Position numbers and translations under genes: made by a program
Assembly: GCA_031308135.1 (NCBI GenBank)
Contig: JAHLJT010008446.1
Coordinates: 161,467,504-161,531,503, forward strand
Direction of reading: 5' to 3'
DNA: 64,000 bases
From: Acheta domesticus
Taxonomy: Eukaryota > Arthropoda > Insecta > Orthoptera > Gryllidae
The notes under the pieces: model-generated
What the model was told of the DNA's origin: nothing
Databases searched by the model: none
Seen by the model: the letters and a program-made list of their open reading frames with translations, nothing else
Shown: positions 10,961 through 22,926 of the stretch, one piece after another
How positions within the stretch are numbered: position 1 is the first letter of the stretch
Layout of the letters: every line of letters starts with the position of its first letter

Positions 10961-13900
10961 ATTATAGGCATCGCCATCTGGATCGCGCAACCTTAGCGAC
11001 GAGCCCTGATGTTTATTATATATCCACATGTTTACTTTCAGTTAATGCAATGTGTATTGAGCAGAAAATACAGAATACATTATGCGGTAAGTTAACCTTT
11101 TAGTTATGAAGAAGAGACAGTCTTCTCGGAAATTTTCAGCTCAGCGGGATGGAATGTTTCTCGCCTGACCTCCGGAGGCGTGTGACAGCTCCTATCTGTC
11201 GCTTACTGCGAATGTTAAGCTTACCGGCGGCAATTCCCGCGTATTCTCGGCCTACTCAATGCGTTGATAGAAAAGGGTCCGCGAGCGGTCGTAGACCGGT
11301 GAGACATTCCGTGCGTTTACAGTGTGCCAAGGCTTCAGAAGCAAATTAAGAGAATTATGAATGCTTACTTTCGCCTGGAGGGGGCACCCTACCACAGAAG
11401 AAGAAAAGATTAAGAAAGGGAGGAAGAGGCTTCACACATTGTGAAATGCCAAAGAATTCCTTCAGGTTTGAGATGTTTGTATTTAAACGAGCATCTTTCT
11501 TTCCGTGGGAAAACAAGAATAAAATTACATTTGAGATGTTTTTGCAAACTTCACTTCTTTATTCGGCAACACGTTTCGGTTTTTGAAATATTGGAAAACG
11601 AGTAACTCTGAAAGTCGAATGACTCTGTACGTAGTACTAGTGCGAGTAAAACGAGTAATTCTAAATAATAGAACTGAAAACTTCAGCTCTTTTAGGTGTG
11701 CAGCCAGATCGGAGATTGGGAATATGCGGTCGCGCCGCTCTGTTTTCTGCGACCTTAAGATACGAAAATTCTTTTTCCGACTTAAAAATATTCACTTCTT
11801 TGTCAAGAGCGTCTTTTTTCTAAATCCGGATATTCTTTTTCGGATTTAGAAAAATATGCATCTGTCCCTTTTGGGATTTTGAAGCCCTGATTTCGGGACT
11901 TTGAAAATTTTCATTAATTAACCCTTTTTAGGGCTAGAGCAAAAATTATCAGTCTTTTTCAGGACTAATTCGCCAGTTCTTTTAAGAACTTTCTGGATTG
12001 GCCGTTCCCATTTTTCAAATCGAGAACGGTTACGGCGTCTAGCGCGAGCGTTCTCATTCGGTGTCGGGTCCCGGCGCCTTGGTCTTCCCGACCAATGGCG
12101 CTGCGGTTTCGATTGCACCCCAGGGGTTCGCCGCTTTTTACGCCGCTAACACCGCCGTTGCTGCTGCTGCTGCTCCTGCACTCGCCGCCACTTCGGCCGA
12201 CACCGCGCCGGGAGAAATCCCAAGCGCCATCGGCCAGCATTGCAATTTTTACAAGTCAAACAGACTGCTACTTTTTCCATGTCACCACACTAGCAACAAA
12301 CTATTGTTCCCCACCCAGAATAAGTGTCATATAACTTATTATATTTACGATATCCTATTTGACACTGTCAACGCTCATTCGTCTCTTGAATATTTGTTTG
12401 TACTGATGTTGTCTGCGACAAGTAATGCCCTCTTGGAACTTTTCGAATCTATAGCAGTGTGGCGTGAACTTTTTCAGCCAGGTTCAGTAAATACGGCCAC
12501 CGGGACGGATTGCTTCCCGAGACACACAGAATCCAGAAATTGGTTCCAGCTAAATACATGATGTTATAAAATACTATGACCTTTCAAGAAATCTGTCAAA
12601 ACAGAGACGTGGAGGTACGCTTTCTTTAATGGTAAATTAGGATTGGAAAACAAACGAACGCGGAATGTTGTCTGAAAAATTGGGAAAAATATATTTTATA
12701 CAACAATGTCGAATGTCGTCATGTAATAAAATTCTTCTAAAATGGTTTTAAAGTGCCCTAAAACAAAGAAATATCACGTAAAAATTTGATGAAAACCTCT
12801 TTAAATGATCAACTCAAGTTTTTGGATATGTTACTGATGTAATTGAGGCTTCTTCTTTTTGTTCAAGTGAACTCAGCTTGCAAATTTTGATGTGGTCTGT
12901 TCTTTAAAAGCAGTCTCTGCCTTTATTTATCAAGAAATCGGCGAAACTGATTATGGCGCCGTGAAACGTCGCAGGAAAAAGGTAAATGGCGTAAATAGGT
13001 AAAAATGACTTGTTAGTCGTAATGGACGAAAAATGCGAAACAATGATACAATATAGGTCGTTTTCTTTTGTCATATCACAAAATTAATTTCTGTATTAAA
13101 GGGCATGGTTTCAAAGTGAAAAGAAAAAGATGATATTTCATTAAAATCCGCCCCCTAGTTATAAAGTACCCGATAAATGTATTCAAACGTACGTTTTTTC
13201 CTGGGACTCAACAGATCTTCAACTACGGTAGAATAAGTTATTTTATTCAATCATCTTAAGTTAAAGTTAAGTCAATAATATCTGCAAGCATTATTCTGAT
13301 GGTACTATTACAAAATAACTGTACATTCAAAAAAAACTGAATCTGTTTTAAAGTTTGCCGTCCGTATTTTTTTAAACAAAATATTTCGAACAACGACTTC
13401 CAGTACTTAGGATCGAAGATGATCCTACCTTATTTCAGAACACTGTCTTTAACTACGCGAATGTGCGTGGAGGGCTTAGCTAACTTCAGAAAAATCCCCT
13501 CGCAGAACCCGCCCCTCTTGCTGTTCCCCTCTTTTGCGGCGCCCTGTCTCACTCCATCGTGGTCATTAGACTTCATTCTTTCACATGTCACATCGCAATC
13601 GGTCTGTCGAGGAGCAAGTTGTAGCGTTGGTTCAAAGTGCAACTCTCTCTGCTTGGGAGGCCGGGTGTCAGTAAGGGGTACCTCCCAATACCGCACCTAC
13701 GTGGTTACGGCAGTTGCCAAAAACAGGGGAAGTGGAAGGACGTGCTGGCATCGGGCTGTGGCGTGAGTCTATGGAAGTCCAGGACGCTGAAGTGGTCTTT
13801 ATTTCGTCATAGATTGTAAGCTGTTGTAGAGAACGATGACATTTAGTCCTCTTATTGAAGAGGGAAAACGGTCGTTAATCAAGAATTCGCAGCAATATGG

Positions 13901-15960
13901 TTGTAAACAAAATTGAGTTAAAATAACTGCACGTTCCTAATTATTGAGTAAAACAATTCTAACGAAACTCTGAGAATTGAACCTACAAGCTCACGACATA
14001 ACCTGTACCGCCATTAACGCAGTGAGTTACAACGCACCTGGCGGCAAATGAACCTAAAATTGTTTGAGAAGATTCGTTGCCCACACTCGTATATTTTAAA
14101 ATCATCATAGTATACCGTAATGGGAGAGTAAAGTTTTAAACAATATTTATTACTTCTGAATCAGTATATGTTTCAGAGCTTTGTTTCACATTGTGATAGG
14201 TCGCGACGCATATCATTACATCAGCGACTCTGCCCCAAAACGTTCCACTCCTTGCAACGCGAGAATCTCCATGCCCCGAGCAAGGAATTGACCGTCCATC
14301 TGCACGTCTCCTGCTAAACAAAACTATCCCGGGGATTCACGCGAGCGCAGGTGGCCGGCAGCGAACTCAGGGATCTCCCCATGCATGGAGTGCGAAATCA
14401 GAACTAGAGGACTCACCGACCACGTGACGGATACTAACAAATTACACATAACACGACTCAACGTGACGGACTGAGAAGACAGCGGACGAGAAGACTGGAT
14501 GGGACAGACGAGTGTAAGATGTGAAAGGGGGCGGCCAGACCCTGAAGAGACGCGACGCCCACGGATGCTGCCACGACCGCCCGGGAGCGAAGGTATTCAC
14601 TCTTGGCGCTTTCTGCTCCGCGTCAGCTGCACGGGAAGAGTGTTGAGGGAAGATCCACCAGGAATTGATAGATGTGTGCAATTGCCAGGCAAATAAATAG
14701 TGACGAAAATATTTGTGGCACCAGGTATTTTCTGTGTATTCAGGCAACAATTTTGGGACGCGGCTGCGCAGCCGTGCGGTCGGCGTCTCGGAAGGAGGGA
14801 TCCAGCGATTCTGCCGTCACCGATCCTTCCCCGGGGCTTCTCCGATCGGCGACCACGATCAGGAGCCGAACTCAGGACCTCCAGGTAAGAGGGTTACAAT
14901 ATACGAACTGAAATAATACCACTTCTGGATGCCTCACCAACTAGGGACAACACTAATAACTTTTAAACGATTCATGATATTGAAACAATTTTACAATGTC
15001 CGAAGTATTTATTAATATAATCTTTGATATAATCTGATTAAGCTGGGCATAGCCAATTTGAAATGAATGTAAAATCTCTGGAAATTTTTACCACAATATG
15101 CCTGATTTTTTGCAAACCAATCTGAAATATGTTTGTAACTCTGAACGTATAAGTGCTTGAAACTATTGATCTTAGTAATTTATTTATGCCCGACTCCCAT
15201 GTCCTTTACAATTAAATATTACTTACGTGGGCCGATGTCCCATCCAGTACGGACTAGGTTCATGCTGAAAATATTTTTTTCTTTTAAGAACAACACAGGA
15301 TAGTTGATCTGCGGAGTCTGCTTATTAATAGAAATTAACCTTCATGTTTCGATAACACAATTACATTATTTATTGCTACTATTGCATATGTTATTGATTA
15401 TATTTTACTTTATAAATTATTCGGAATGTCATCAAATTGAATATGTATTTTGCTAATTAAAAACCTTTATTTTAATTAAAAAATTGTTTAATAATGTATT
15501 TGCAAAGAATGATTTGGCTGTCTTGCAATATGTTTTTCGTGGCGCTTACAGTTTGTGAAATTGATGTCTTCCTCGCAGCCCGAGCTGCAGAAGAGAAGAA
15601 TCTACCCCGAAGAATCCCGTCGACCACCAGTAATCATCTGATCTTCTTTCTTGATGTTGAAATTATGTTCAAGTTAATGTCCTAAATATAACATTAAAAA
15701 ATGTACACTGTTCACATAAAGTTATTCGCAAATTCCTCAGGTGACTAACAGTGTTCTGATGTGCTTGCAGCGGTGCCCAAATGTCTTCTGACAAAATTAT
15801 GGCTCTGATGCAACATGTCGCTTTCATTTCCGCTTCTTTTCCAAATTTTTGTCAGTACCTTTGCTATTCGCAGTAACTTGTTTCCCGACCGTCATTTTTC
15901 CTGAATCGACGCCTACGCATTTACTAAAATCTGTCACCACTGACTTTTATGTTTCTTGTA
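10961..15960. other. Interval without recognised genes
   Basis: GC-richer patches occur at about 11,150-11,340, 12,000-12,240 (with a short CTG run near 12,160), 13,480-13,800 and 14,190-14,890, separated by AT-rich DNA. Short open frames here (the longest about 166 codons at 12,061) show no motif I recognise. Weak B-box-like strings on the minus strand near 14,000, 14,365 and 14,865 hint at degraded SINEs. Confidence 0.5.
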
Positions 15961-16250
15961 TTAGCGCGTCGATGGTGTAAGAGTTAGTCTCGGACTGTTA
16001 TACCCAAGTTCACGGGTTCAAATCCGAGCGAAAAAAATCTTCGTATGCCTCCCTTTGAAGAGGAAGTAAAGCCGACTGTCCCATGTTAGTAGATTTACTA
16101 CATGTAAAAGATCCTGAAGCCTAAATGAATCGTCGCCCAAGAAATCCCTTCTTTCTCCGTTAGTTAGTGAAAGGAGCGTAGCGAAATTTGCGTGTTCGAA
16201 ATTCATGATCTGTGTCTCGCCACGTATAAACAAGGCGTAAATTCAATTCA
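15961..16250 (+). mobile_element. tRNA-derived SINE, family 2, copy 1
   Basis: The head has an A-box-like GATGGTGTAAGAGTTAGTC (about 15,969) and a B box GGGTTCAAATCCGAGC (about 16,014). The body contains GAGGAAGTAAAGCCG...CTGTCCCATGTTAGTAG and GTAAAAGATCCTGAAGCC, which match the minus-strand copy at 60.44-60.78 kb. The tail is ATTCAATTCAATT. Confidence 0.8.
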
Positions 16251-16947
16251 ATTATTTCGTTAGATGATGGTTCCAAAATAAGAATTTATATTTTATAAAT
16301 GGCTACGTATCAAATCACATACATGTTTATTTTGTTCTAGGAATCTCCAACGATCCATATTTCTTGTTTATTTCGGCCTCAAACAATTATAAGTCCTACT
16401 ACTTACATCACAATATTTGCATCTACATAATACTTCAATGTCTAATACGGCTATCCAATCCCCTCTTTGTAAAAGTAGCATACTACTCTGACCTTCGCCT
16501 CCCGAGTACCAATACTTCAAAATGTGTCACTATTCCATGTTATTGTAACCAATACTTCCTTTGAGATATCCGGGGATCTCAATGCCTCAATATCGAAATT
16601 CAGTTTTCGGCAAACCACACTGATGCACGCGCAAGAAATTTGCCCCGAGATATTGACCGTAATATTTCTAACTTCGGAAAAATTCAATCATTATTGATTT
16701 TTTGAATAGAAGTATATAATTTTACACATCAAATAAATCGAATATGAAAATGAGGAATAAAATGATTTCTCATTTTTTTTATTTTGAAAGAATTCTAAAG
16801 TAAAAACATACAGTGAGTGTAAAAAGTTATCGTAAACCCAATACCGAACATAAAAGCCAAAGACTCCTTCACTTTCAACAGATTAGAGCCATTGCTATTT
16901 AGTATTAATCTAAAAACAGAAAAATAGCAAAATTTTTCATATTTCAC

Positions 16948-16948
<1 letters not shown>

Positions 16949-16991
<43 letters not shown>
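16949..16991. repeat. (TAA)n microsatellite, 5' flank of a Dong insertion
   Basis: A pure TAA tract lies immediately upstream of the Dong 3' fragment at 16,992. TAA repeats are the known target of Dong elements. Confidence 0.95.
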
Positions 16992-17304
16992 GTACACAGA
17001 ACTAGCAGCAGAAGTCAAGGCACTATGGCATCTCCAAAAAGTCCATATTATTCCTCTGGTCATTTCGTGCACAGGAGTTGTACCAAATACCATCCATAAA
17101 AATCTGGAACTTATTCAAATGCCAAAATATACTTTCAAAATTATGCAAAAGTCAATAATCTTAAACACTTGCAGGATTGTGCGAAAATTCCTAAATTACG
17201 ATGAAACATGAAATGGCCTGTGTCTTGGTGACTGACCCAACACAAAGTCAAATATATATCCGGCGAATACCGAGAAAAACAATGTTGTATAATAATATTA
17301 ATAA
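16992..17304 (+). pseudogene. Dong/R4 element, C-terminal fragment (subfamily A)
   Basis: A frame beginning KYTELAAEVKALWHL and passing through HIIPLVISCTGVVP to LNTCRIVRKFLN is the conserved C-terminal tail of Dong/R4 proteins, downstream of the restriction-like endonuclease. The element at 44.73-45.0 kb carries the homologous tail. A short 3' UTR and AATAATATTAATAA follow. The copy is heavily 5'-truncated and starts right at the (TAA)n tract. The tail reads open through KFLNYDET before a stop. Confidence 0.78.
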
Positions 17305-17601
17305 CAAGAGTTTGGAAATCGAGATCAGCCGAATGTGGGGCGTAAAAGCACAGGTCGTCCCGATAGTTATCGGAGCTCTGGGATTTGTTCCGCAAAATTT
17401 GTGTAAGAACTTGTCTAAACTCCCAGGTAATTCAAAAGACTGGGAAGTGCAAGAAATCGCTTTATTTGGAACAGCCTACATTTTGCGCAAGTATTGTAGA
17501 GGCACCGACAGTCCCCAGATCTACTCCTTAGGTAGCTGGTTGCAACCTGGAATAGATTTTATATTCAGCCGACACATAACATCTTTAGTCGTGATTTAGA
17601 G

Positions 17602-17602
<1 letters not shown>
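17305..17602 (+). pseudogene. Dong/R4 element, C-terminal fragment (subfamily B)
   Basis: It encodes the end of a second Dong subfamily: KSLEIEISRMWGVKAQVV, PIVIGALGFVPQNLCKNL and a terminal ALFGTAYILRK. The same sequence recurs at 21,680-21,950 and, on the minus strand, 48,690-48,880. The 5' truncation lies just after a short TAA-like tract and the 3' end runs directly into (TAA)n, so this is a separate insertion from its neighbour. Confidence 0.82.

Positions 17603-17662
<60 letters not shown>
17603..17662. repeat. (TAA)n microsatellite between Dong insertions
   Basis: About twenty TAA units join the 3' end of the subfamily B fragment to the 5' truncation point of the next Dong copy. Confidence 0.95.
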
Positions 17663-17663
<1 letters not shown>

Positions 17664-18479
17664 CAATAGTTGGAATGGGAAAGTATGAAGTCAGTCATCA
17701 AAGATGACCCTCTAATGAGGCAGGTCATAAAATCTGACCGAAGAATGGGAAACAGAGGCATTGTTAGCGATACTAAGAAGCATTACTAAGAAAACTATGC
17801 AAGACAGGGCGAATAACTCAGACACTGAACTTCTAATGCTACTAAACATGAAACGTGAGACACCAAAAATGTTAACTCGGCTGCGGTCCTCAAATTTATA
17901 CCTCTTCAAGATCCTTGGGTCCAAATGGACCCATATAATTTCTCTTGCAGATTATTTACATTTCTACTGCTCATATTTAATATTCATTACAGGAAATTAT
18001 AATTATACCCCGAAACGTTAATTAGTCACATTTATTTTATTTATAAGATTGTGCAATAATGTAAAATAATGGTCCCTAAAAAAATGCGTAAAAGTAAAAT
18101 AATGAACTGCAAATATAGAAAAAAGTGTATTACACAGATATAGTACAAATGTAATTGACCTAATTTTTACCTGTAAAAGTTTTTATTTAGAGCAGCGCCA
18201 GGTACTTTTGTTATCTGTTTTACAACACAAACGCCGTCTTACCCTTTTTCGAATAGAATCTAAAAAAAATTGATTTTGAGGCGTATTATTAGTTCCAGTT
18301 TTCAAATCGACTTCTCTTGGAGACGAAGTTTGAGACCCGTGTTTACTACGTTCAATGCTAAGAAAGGCTTTACCAAAGATTCCCCAAGTTTTCTATAAAA
18401 CGTGTAATTTTTTATAAGATTTTTATTAGAAATTTTAATTTACTTTTGTGAACAAAACATTTGAATTGATGTAAGATGT

Positions 18480-19140
18480 TTATATGTTAGAGAAAATCAG
18501 AATAGGCCATCACATTTATTTTTATTTTCGTTGAATAAGAACTAATCGTATCAACAGCTACCTTAGTGGCCATACTTACTACTTACTAGCTTCCTTACTT
18601 GGCTATTACTTCTGGTTTCTTCCTTCAGACTCGGAGCCTCTTGCATCAGTGTGAAGGGTGCTTTCAAGGACAACATACTTGCTCTTTAGTTTAACATTCG
18701 ATACTAAGGTTGGGTAACTCGATAAAGCGAAAGTAGAATAGTAGGTTGTTGTGCCCTTTCTCTGGAGAAGTTTTGGCGGTATAGAATAATTTTTTGCCCA
18801 TAGTTTGAACGAGAGTGATGTTTCGTCTCAGAAACACCTGACCCAACTGATGTCATGTAAAGAAATTGTCAAGAGTTATACTTTGACCTTCCAGACGGGA
18901 GTATAATTGTAGCACAACTTTCATTCTTAGAGTTTTTCTCTATGTTGCTCTTCTTGTTTGCCAGTGTATGGTTGAACATTCCTCATGTAACGTGTTTCAT
19001 TGTCACAAAAAACAAATTCCCTCCTAGTTTGGCAAGTCTTTGCCACGTTCTGCCGAAATAGACAATTGCCTCGAAAACGACTAATTATTCATCGATAACT
19101 TCATACAATCTAGGAAAATTCAATATCGGAATAGGAAAAA
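18480..19140 (-). pseudogene. piggyBac transposase remnant (catalytic/C-terminal region)
   Basis: Read on the minus strand across several frames, the sequence shows in order a TGKQ-like block, LDNFFT (about 18,880), VFLRRNITLVGTMGKK (about 18,800), a PPKLLQRKG region, a FIELPNLSIEC block (about 18,700) and KKPEVIAK...AVDTISSYS (about 18,590). These match the piggyBac order of TDNFFTS, L...TLLGTMR.N, LVSYVPKK and KKPEIIMFYN.TKGGVD. Every frame contains stops, so no functional protein remains. The N-terminal part is displaced or lost beyond the solo LTR at 19,155. Confidence 0.72.
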
Positions 19141-19154
19141 ATACATCTGAATAC

Positions 19155-20598
19155 TGTCACACCCATCGTTCGTTATCGAGCCACACGGTGGCGTCGATTG
19201 TCAACCACAGCGTCGAGCTCCGGCGGCGTGGGTGTGCGCCGAAGTCAACGAGGGCGGCCCGGGCCTAGCTCAGTCGGCCAACTTTGTCACCTGCTTAGAA
19301 TCTAACTCGGATGGAAGGAGTCGTAAGGCGTTTGCTAACTACAGAAACAATTCAGTGGTTGGTAAAGCAAATAAAAAGGTTTATTCCCGCCTAATAATAG
19401 GCCGGGGAAGTTACAGTGATTCAAAGAGTTAAGAAAGGCCCTACCTGATGAGCTCAGTTAGAAACGAAAGAAAAAATGAGATAAAACTTAAATCTAAAAA
19501 AAAATAAAGAACGAGAATTACAATCAAATTCCTTTACAGGCCCCAACAAACTCTAGGCCATTCGCCTTCTGGCTGACAATAATGAGGAAACAAGTGCCTA
19601 AGCGCGGCACCGCAATGCACAATAGTTCTTTGGCGGTCGTTGACCGAAGTTTATGCCTGAATGGGGCGGCGTGTAGGCGGCCCTCGGCGGCGGCGGCGAC
19701 AGCGGCTGCGGCGGTGACGGCGGCGGCGGCGACGGTCAGCTGGCCCGGATCGTGAATGATCGCGAATTCCGTTCACACAAATCAGCAGTTCTTACGGAAA
19801 GTTCTCTGGAGTTTTCACGATCACGAATCTCGGAGAAAACTAGTCACCGGTCACTGCCCACGGCAGAGCTCAGAGTCCACGAACTAAGTCCCAAAATAAT
19901 AACTCTCCCTCGAACGCGGCGCCGGAGCTATCACTTACTCCGCGGCGCTCGCCACCCAAGACAAGTCGAGTAAACGTAGTGTTCGAACGCGGCGCCGGAG
20001 CTGTTACTCGCTCCGCGGCGCTCGCCCCCCCCCAGCTCAATCGAACAAGAAGAAGTGATTTTCTCCCCTACGCCTCTAGCGTGGAGGTGCCCTCGTTCCG
20101 CCACCCCGAAAATTCAAAAGTGCCCCAAAATCGCTCCCACCCCACGGAATTTTGCCCCTGATTGGCTAAGTGCTACTACGCCGTAATTTTGTCCTCGGCC
20201 AATCAGGTCTGGTGATTCTAGGAATTTTCCGTAGCCCTATCTCTGTCTGGAAAACGCTCTCCGTCTGACTTCGGAAGTAGGTCAGTAAAGGGTACGCGGA
20301 ATGTCCGTTGGGACCCCTGGAGAAAACTGCGAAGGACGGTCTGGGTACTTAGTGCGCATGATACCCGGAACGGCGGGATCAGCACACGTCTCTAATCTCT
20401 TCTTCGGCGCCCGGGTGCGTGACGGGATGAGGGTCGACTCGCGGACGATGGCCATAAACTTTAGAGGGGCGCGTGCTGTCATCCCTTCCATTAGCGGACG
20501 GGGCGCGCCGACCCGGCTGGCGGCGGCGGGAGGTGGACGCCTCGCATCGACAGTTATTTGTGAAATTTAAAAAATATTAAAAATAGCGTACCGCTACA
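19155..20598. mobile_element. Solo LTR, 1.44 kb, with ATAC target duplication
   Basis: The block begins TGTCAC, ends CGCTACA and is flanked by ATAC on both sides (19,151-19,154; 20,599-20,602). It is GC-rich against AT-rich surroundings and has no gag-pol. It contains a tandem pair of about 69 bp built on GAACGCGGCGCCGGAGCT (19,912 and 19,983). The size and TG...CA ends fit a solo LTR; the superfamily is unknown. Confidence 0.7.
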
Positions 20599-21952
20599 AT
20601 ACAGCGTCCACGTTTTAGAAAGAACCGTCTTGCCGTAGTACAGTGAGCTGAGATTTTGCAAGAGAATGGAGCAGCTGTTCACAAAACTTCAAAAGGGTCC
20701 TCGTAGTTTGATAGACTCGACGAAATATTGTGATCGTACTCCTTATAAGAAGATACAGTTTTTGATGACAATGCGATCCTTCCGTAGTTGAATTCTAAGA
20801 ACTCACCGAGTTATTATATCAAATGTCTACAGAGAGTTCAACATGAGAAAGGTGACGGATCCAAAAGGACCCAAAGAATTTATGTGGAAAAGATAATATC
20901 ATTCATTTCATACTGAAATTAAATTAATACAATTTTGTATACAGGGAGATAACAGTCAAACAATAATAGTCAACAATAATAGTAAGTGCTAGAAAAATCG
21001 CACAAAGTTTTTAAGCTGAATAATAAATTAAAATTTTATTAGGATCCAAATGGACCCGAGGGTCACAGCAGGGTTAAAAAATTCGTGGAGAGACTATGGA
21101 GGACTACGGAGGCTCTATGGACAATATCTAAAAAGAATGGACAAGGTGCAGATCAATAAACATCAATAATTTATGTGCCTTAAAAGGGGAAGAATGAAGC
21201 CAGAATCGGAAGCAGTTCTTATCATCAAATAGCTGCTCAGGATCAGGCGAGAAGAGAACACGACATTATGATAAGCGGTTCTCAAAATTTCCCAAGATGA
21301 CAAATGCCGCATTTGCCAGGAACAAGTAGAAACTATTAAGCATATTGTCTCAGCTTGTCCAATCCTTGCAAAGACCGAATACTTGAAAAGACACGACAGG
21401 GTGTGGAGTTACCTCCGCTGGCACATCTGTTCCGCCCTCGAAGTTCCAAACACATGCCCCAAGTGATACGAACACTCATCAAAACCGATGACATCGGTTG
21501 GACTCTGTACAGTATTGTACGACCAGCAAATTCAAACAGATCGCACAATAGTAGCAAACAAACCGGATATTGTTATCCCGGATTTAGAGAAAAAATCTGT
21601 CTACTTGTAGATGTTGCTGTGCCTTGTGATCAAAATGTCGTAACCAAGGAGGCAGAGAAACGTCTTAATTACAAGAGTTTGGAAATCGAGGTCAACCGAA
21701 TGTAGAGCGTAAAAGCACAGGTCGTCACGATAGTTATCGGAGCTCTGGGATTTGTTCCGCAAAATTTGTGTAAGAACTTGGCTAAACTTCCAGGTCATTC
21801 AAAGGACTGGAAAGTGCAAGAAATTGCTTTATTTGGAACAGTTTACATTTTGTGCAAAGTATTGTAGAGGCACCCACAGTCCCTAGCTGGTTGCAACCTG
21901 GAGTAGATTTTATACTCAGTCGACTCATAACATCTGTAGTCGGCATGTAGGG

Positions 21953-21953
<1 letters not shown>

Positions 21954-22012
<59 letters not shown>
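21954..22012. repeat. (TAA)n microsatellite, 3' flank of Dong
   Basis: About twenty TAA units follow directly on the Dong 3' end. Confidence 0.95.
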
Positions 22013-22014
<2 letters not shown>

Positions 22015-22629
22015 TTACTAGAAAATTTGGTTAACTGGGCCTTTAATTTTTTGCATTTCTTTATCTTAGGTTAGCCAATATTTTATTACAAAATATTATG
22101 ATGTCTCAGGTAAGAAACAGTAATACAAATTATTAATTTGGATGTTTTTAGCAAATTTCATAGTATGCAAAAAAACTATTGAAGAAAAAAATGTCCACTT
22201 AATCATAGTATGGGGTTAACTAAGCCACGTATTGTAGTTAGGAGGCCATTGAGAGAATGCTGAACACAGTTCTACCAGAGTATTCTGAAGAAACATTTCG
22301 ACACACACGACTTTATTTAATATGAAACATTTTATAACATAGTCAACCATTTTACTATCAAATCTGTAGTTTTACATGAATTATCAATCCTGATCCGGAT
22401 ATATAAAATTTCGCATTTTTATATGTAAGGTTCCTTGCAATTTTGGTAGTTAAAATGTAGTAAATATTAAGAGCAGTTTTAATCTTCATTTATCTAACAA
22501 ATAACTTTTCTTCTTCACGTGAAAAAATTAAATGGCCCATTACTGCGACTAAAATTAACAATTTCTACACCCATATTGCCTTTTGACATCGTTTTGTCAA
22601 TATTGCTCTTTGAATATCTGAACCCTTTT

Positions 22630-22926
22630 GCGTTTGATGATGTTCCTCCTGGAACATGGGACTTAGAGTCATTCTACACGTCGGCTTTCGGAGTTTTCCT
22701 CACTAGTCATTTCCACTAGCAGGACACCACTCTAGACAGGTCAAGCTAGAGCTCCCTACTTGTCTCCCGATGTGAGTGGTAGTGCAGTGCATGTAAATGG
22801 GAGTGTGTACGGGGAGGAAAAAGATTGTAAAGCAAAAATCGCACGCGGTCTGTGGCCCGTTCGATAAAGTATTGCTCCAGCACTCGCGTGGAATTGATCA
22901 GGGAAGACACGGACAACTCGCGTCCC
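22630..22926 (-). mobile_element. SINE family 1, 3' half
   Basis: The reverse complement matches the middle and 3' part of the SINE at 7,025-7,551: AACGGGCCACAGACCGCG, the TACACAC...ACATGCACTGCACTACCAC region and the GGGAG...GCTAGTGGA region. Its 5' side is cut exactly where the transposon terminus at 22,927 begins. The missing 5' half of the same family abuts the matching terminus at 35,240. Confidence 0.72.

Larger units (their letters stand above)
17872..21077 (-). mobile_element. piggyBac-like element, TTAA-flanked, inside Dong
   Basis: TTAA occurs at 17,872-17,875 and 21,074-21,077. Inside lie 16-bp inverted termini (CTCGGCTGCGGTCCTC at the left; read inward, CCCTGCTGTGACCCTC at the right) with mismatches but clear register. 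Both ends carry the subterminal palindrome type GGGTCCAAATGGACCC (17,915; partial forms at 20,858 and 21,043). The decayed transposase lies on the minus strand, and a 1.44-kb solo LTR is nested inside. Confidence 0.8.
17663..21953 (+). mobile_element. Dong/R4 subfamily B copy, split by a piggyBac-like element
   Basis: The left part (17,663-17,875) matches the D1 copy from about 2,352. The right part (21,078-21,953) encodes the CCHC finger (CRICQEQVETIKHIVSAC), a PDIVI...LVDVAVP endonuclease core with several stops, and the C-terminal tail, followed by (TAA)n. The intact order GAGACACMAAAAATG-TTAA-...-TCGTGGAGAGAC is visible in the sibling at 49.45 kb, which lacks the insert. The left and right parts are therefore one element interrupted at a TTAA. 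It is 5'-truncated, with (TAA)n on both sides. Confidence 0.85.

Noticed and set aside
12061..12561. 166-codon frame with an alanine-rich start
   Set aside because: The alanine/proline run comes from GC-rich low-complexity sequence (CTG/GCC repeats); the rest resembles nothing known.
13970..14045. Possible minus-strand tRNA-like sequence (GTAGGTTCAATTCTC)
   Set aside because: The B box is acceptable, but the A box is poor and no clover-leaf can be drawn.
14790..14895. Minus-strand B-box-like string GAGTTCGGCTCCTG
   Set aside because: An isolated box without an A box, tail or second copy; too weak to call a SINE.
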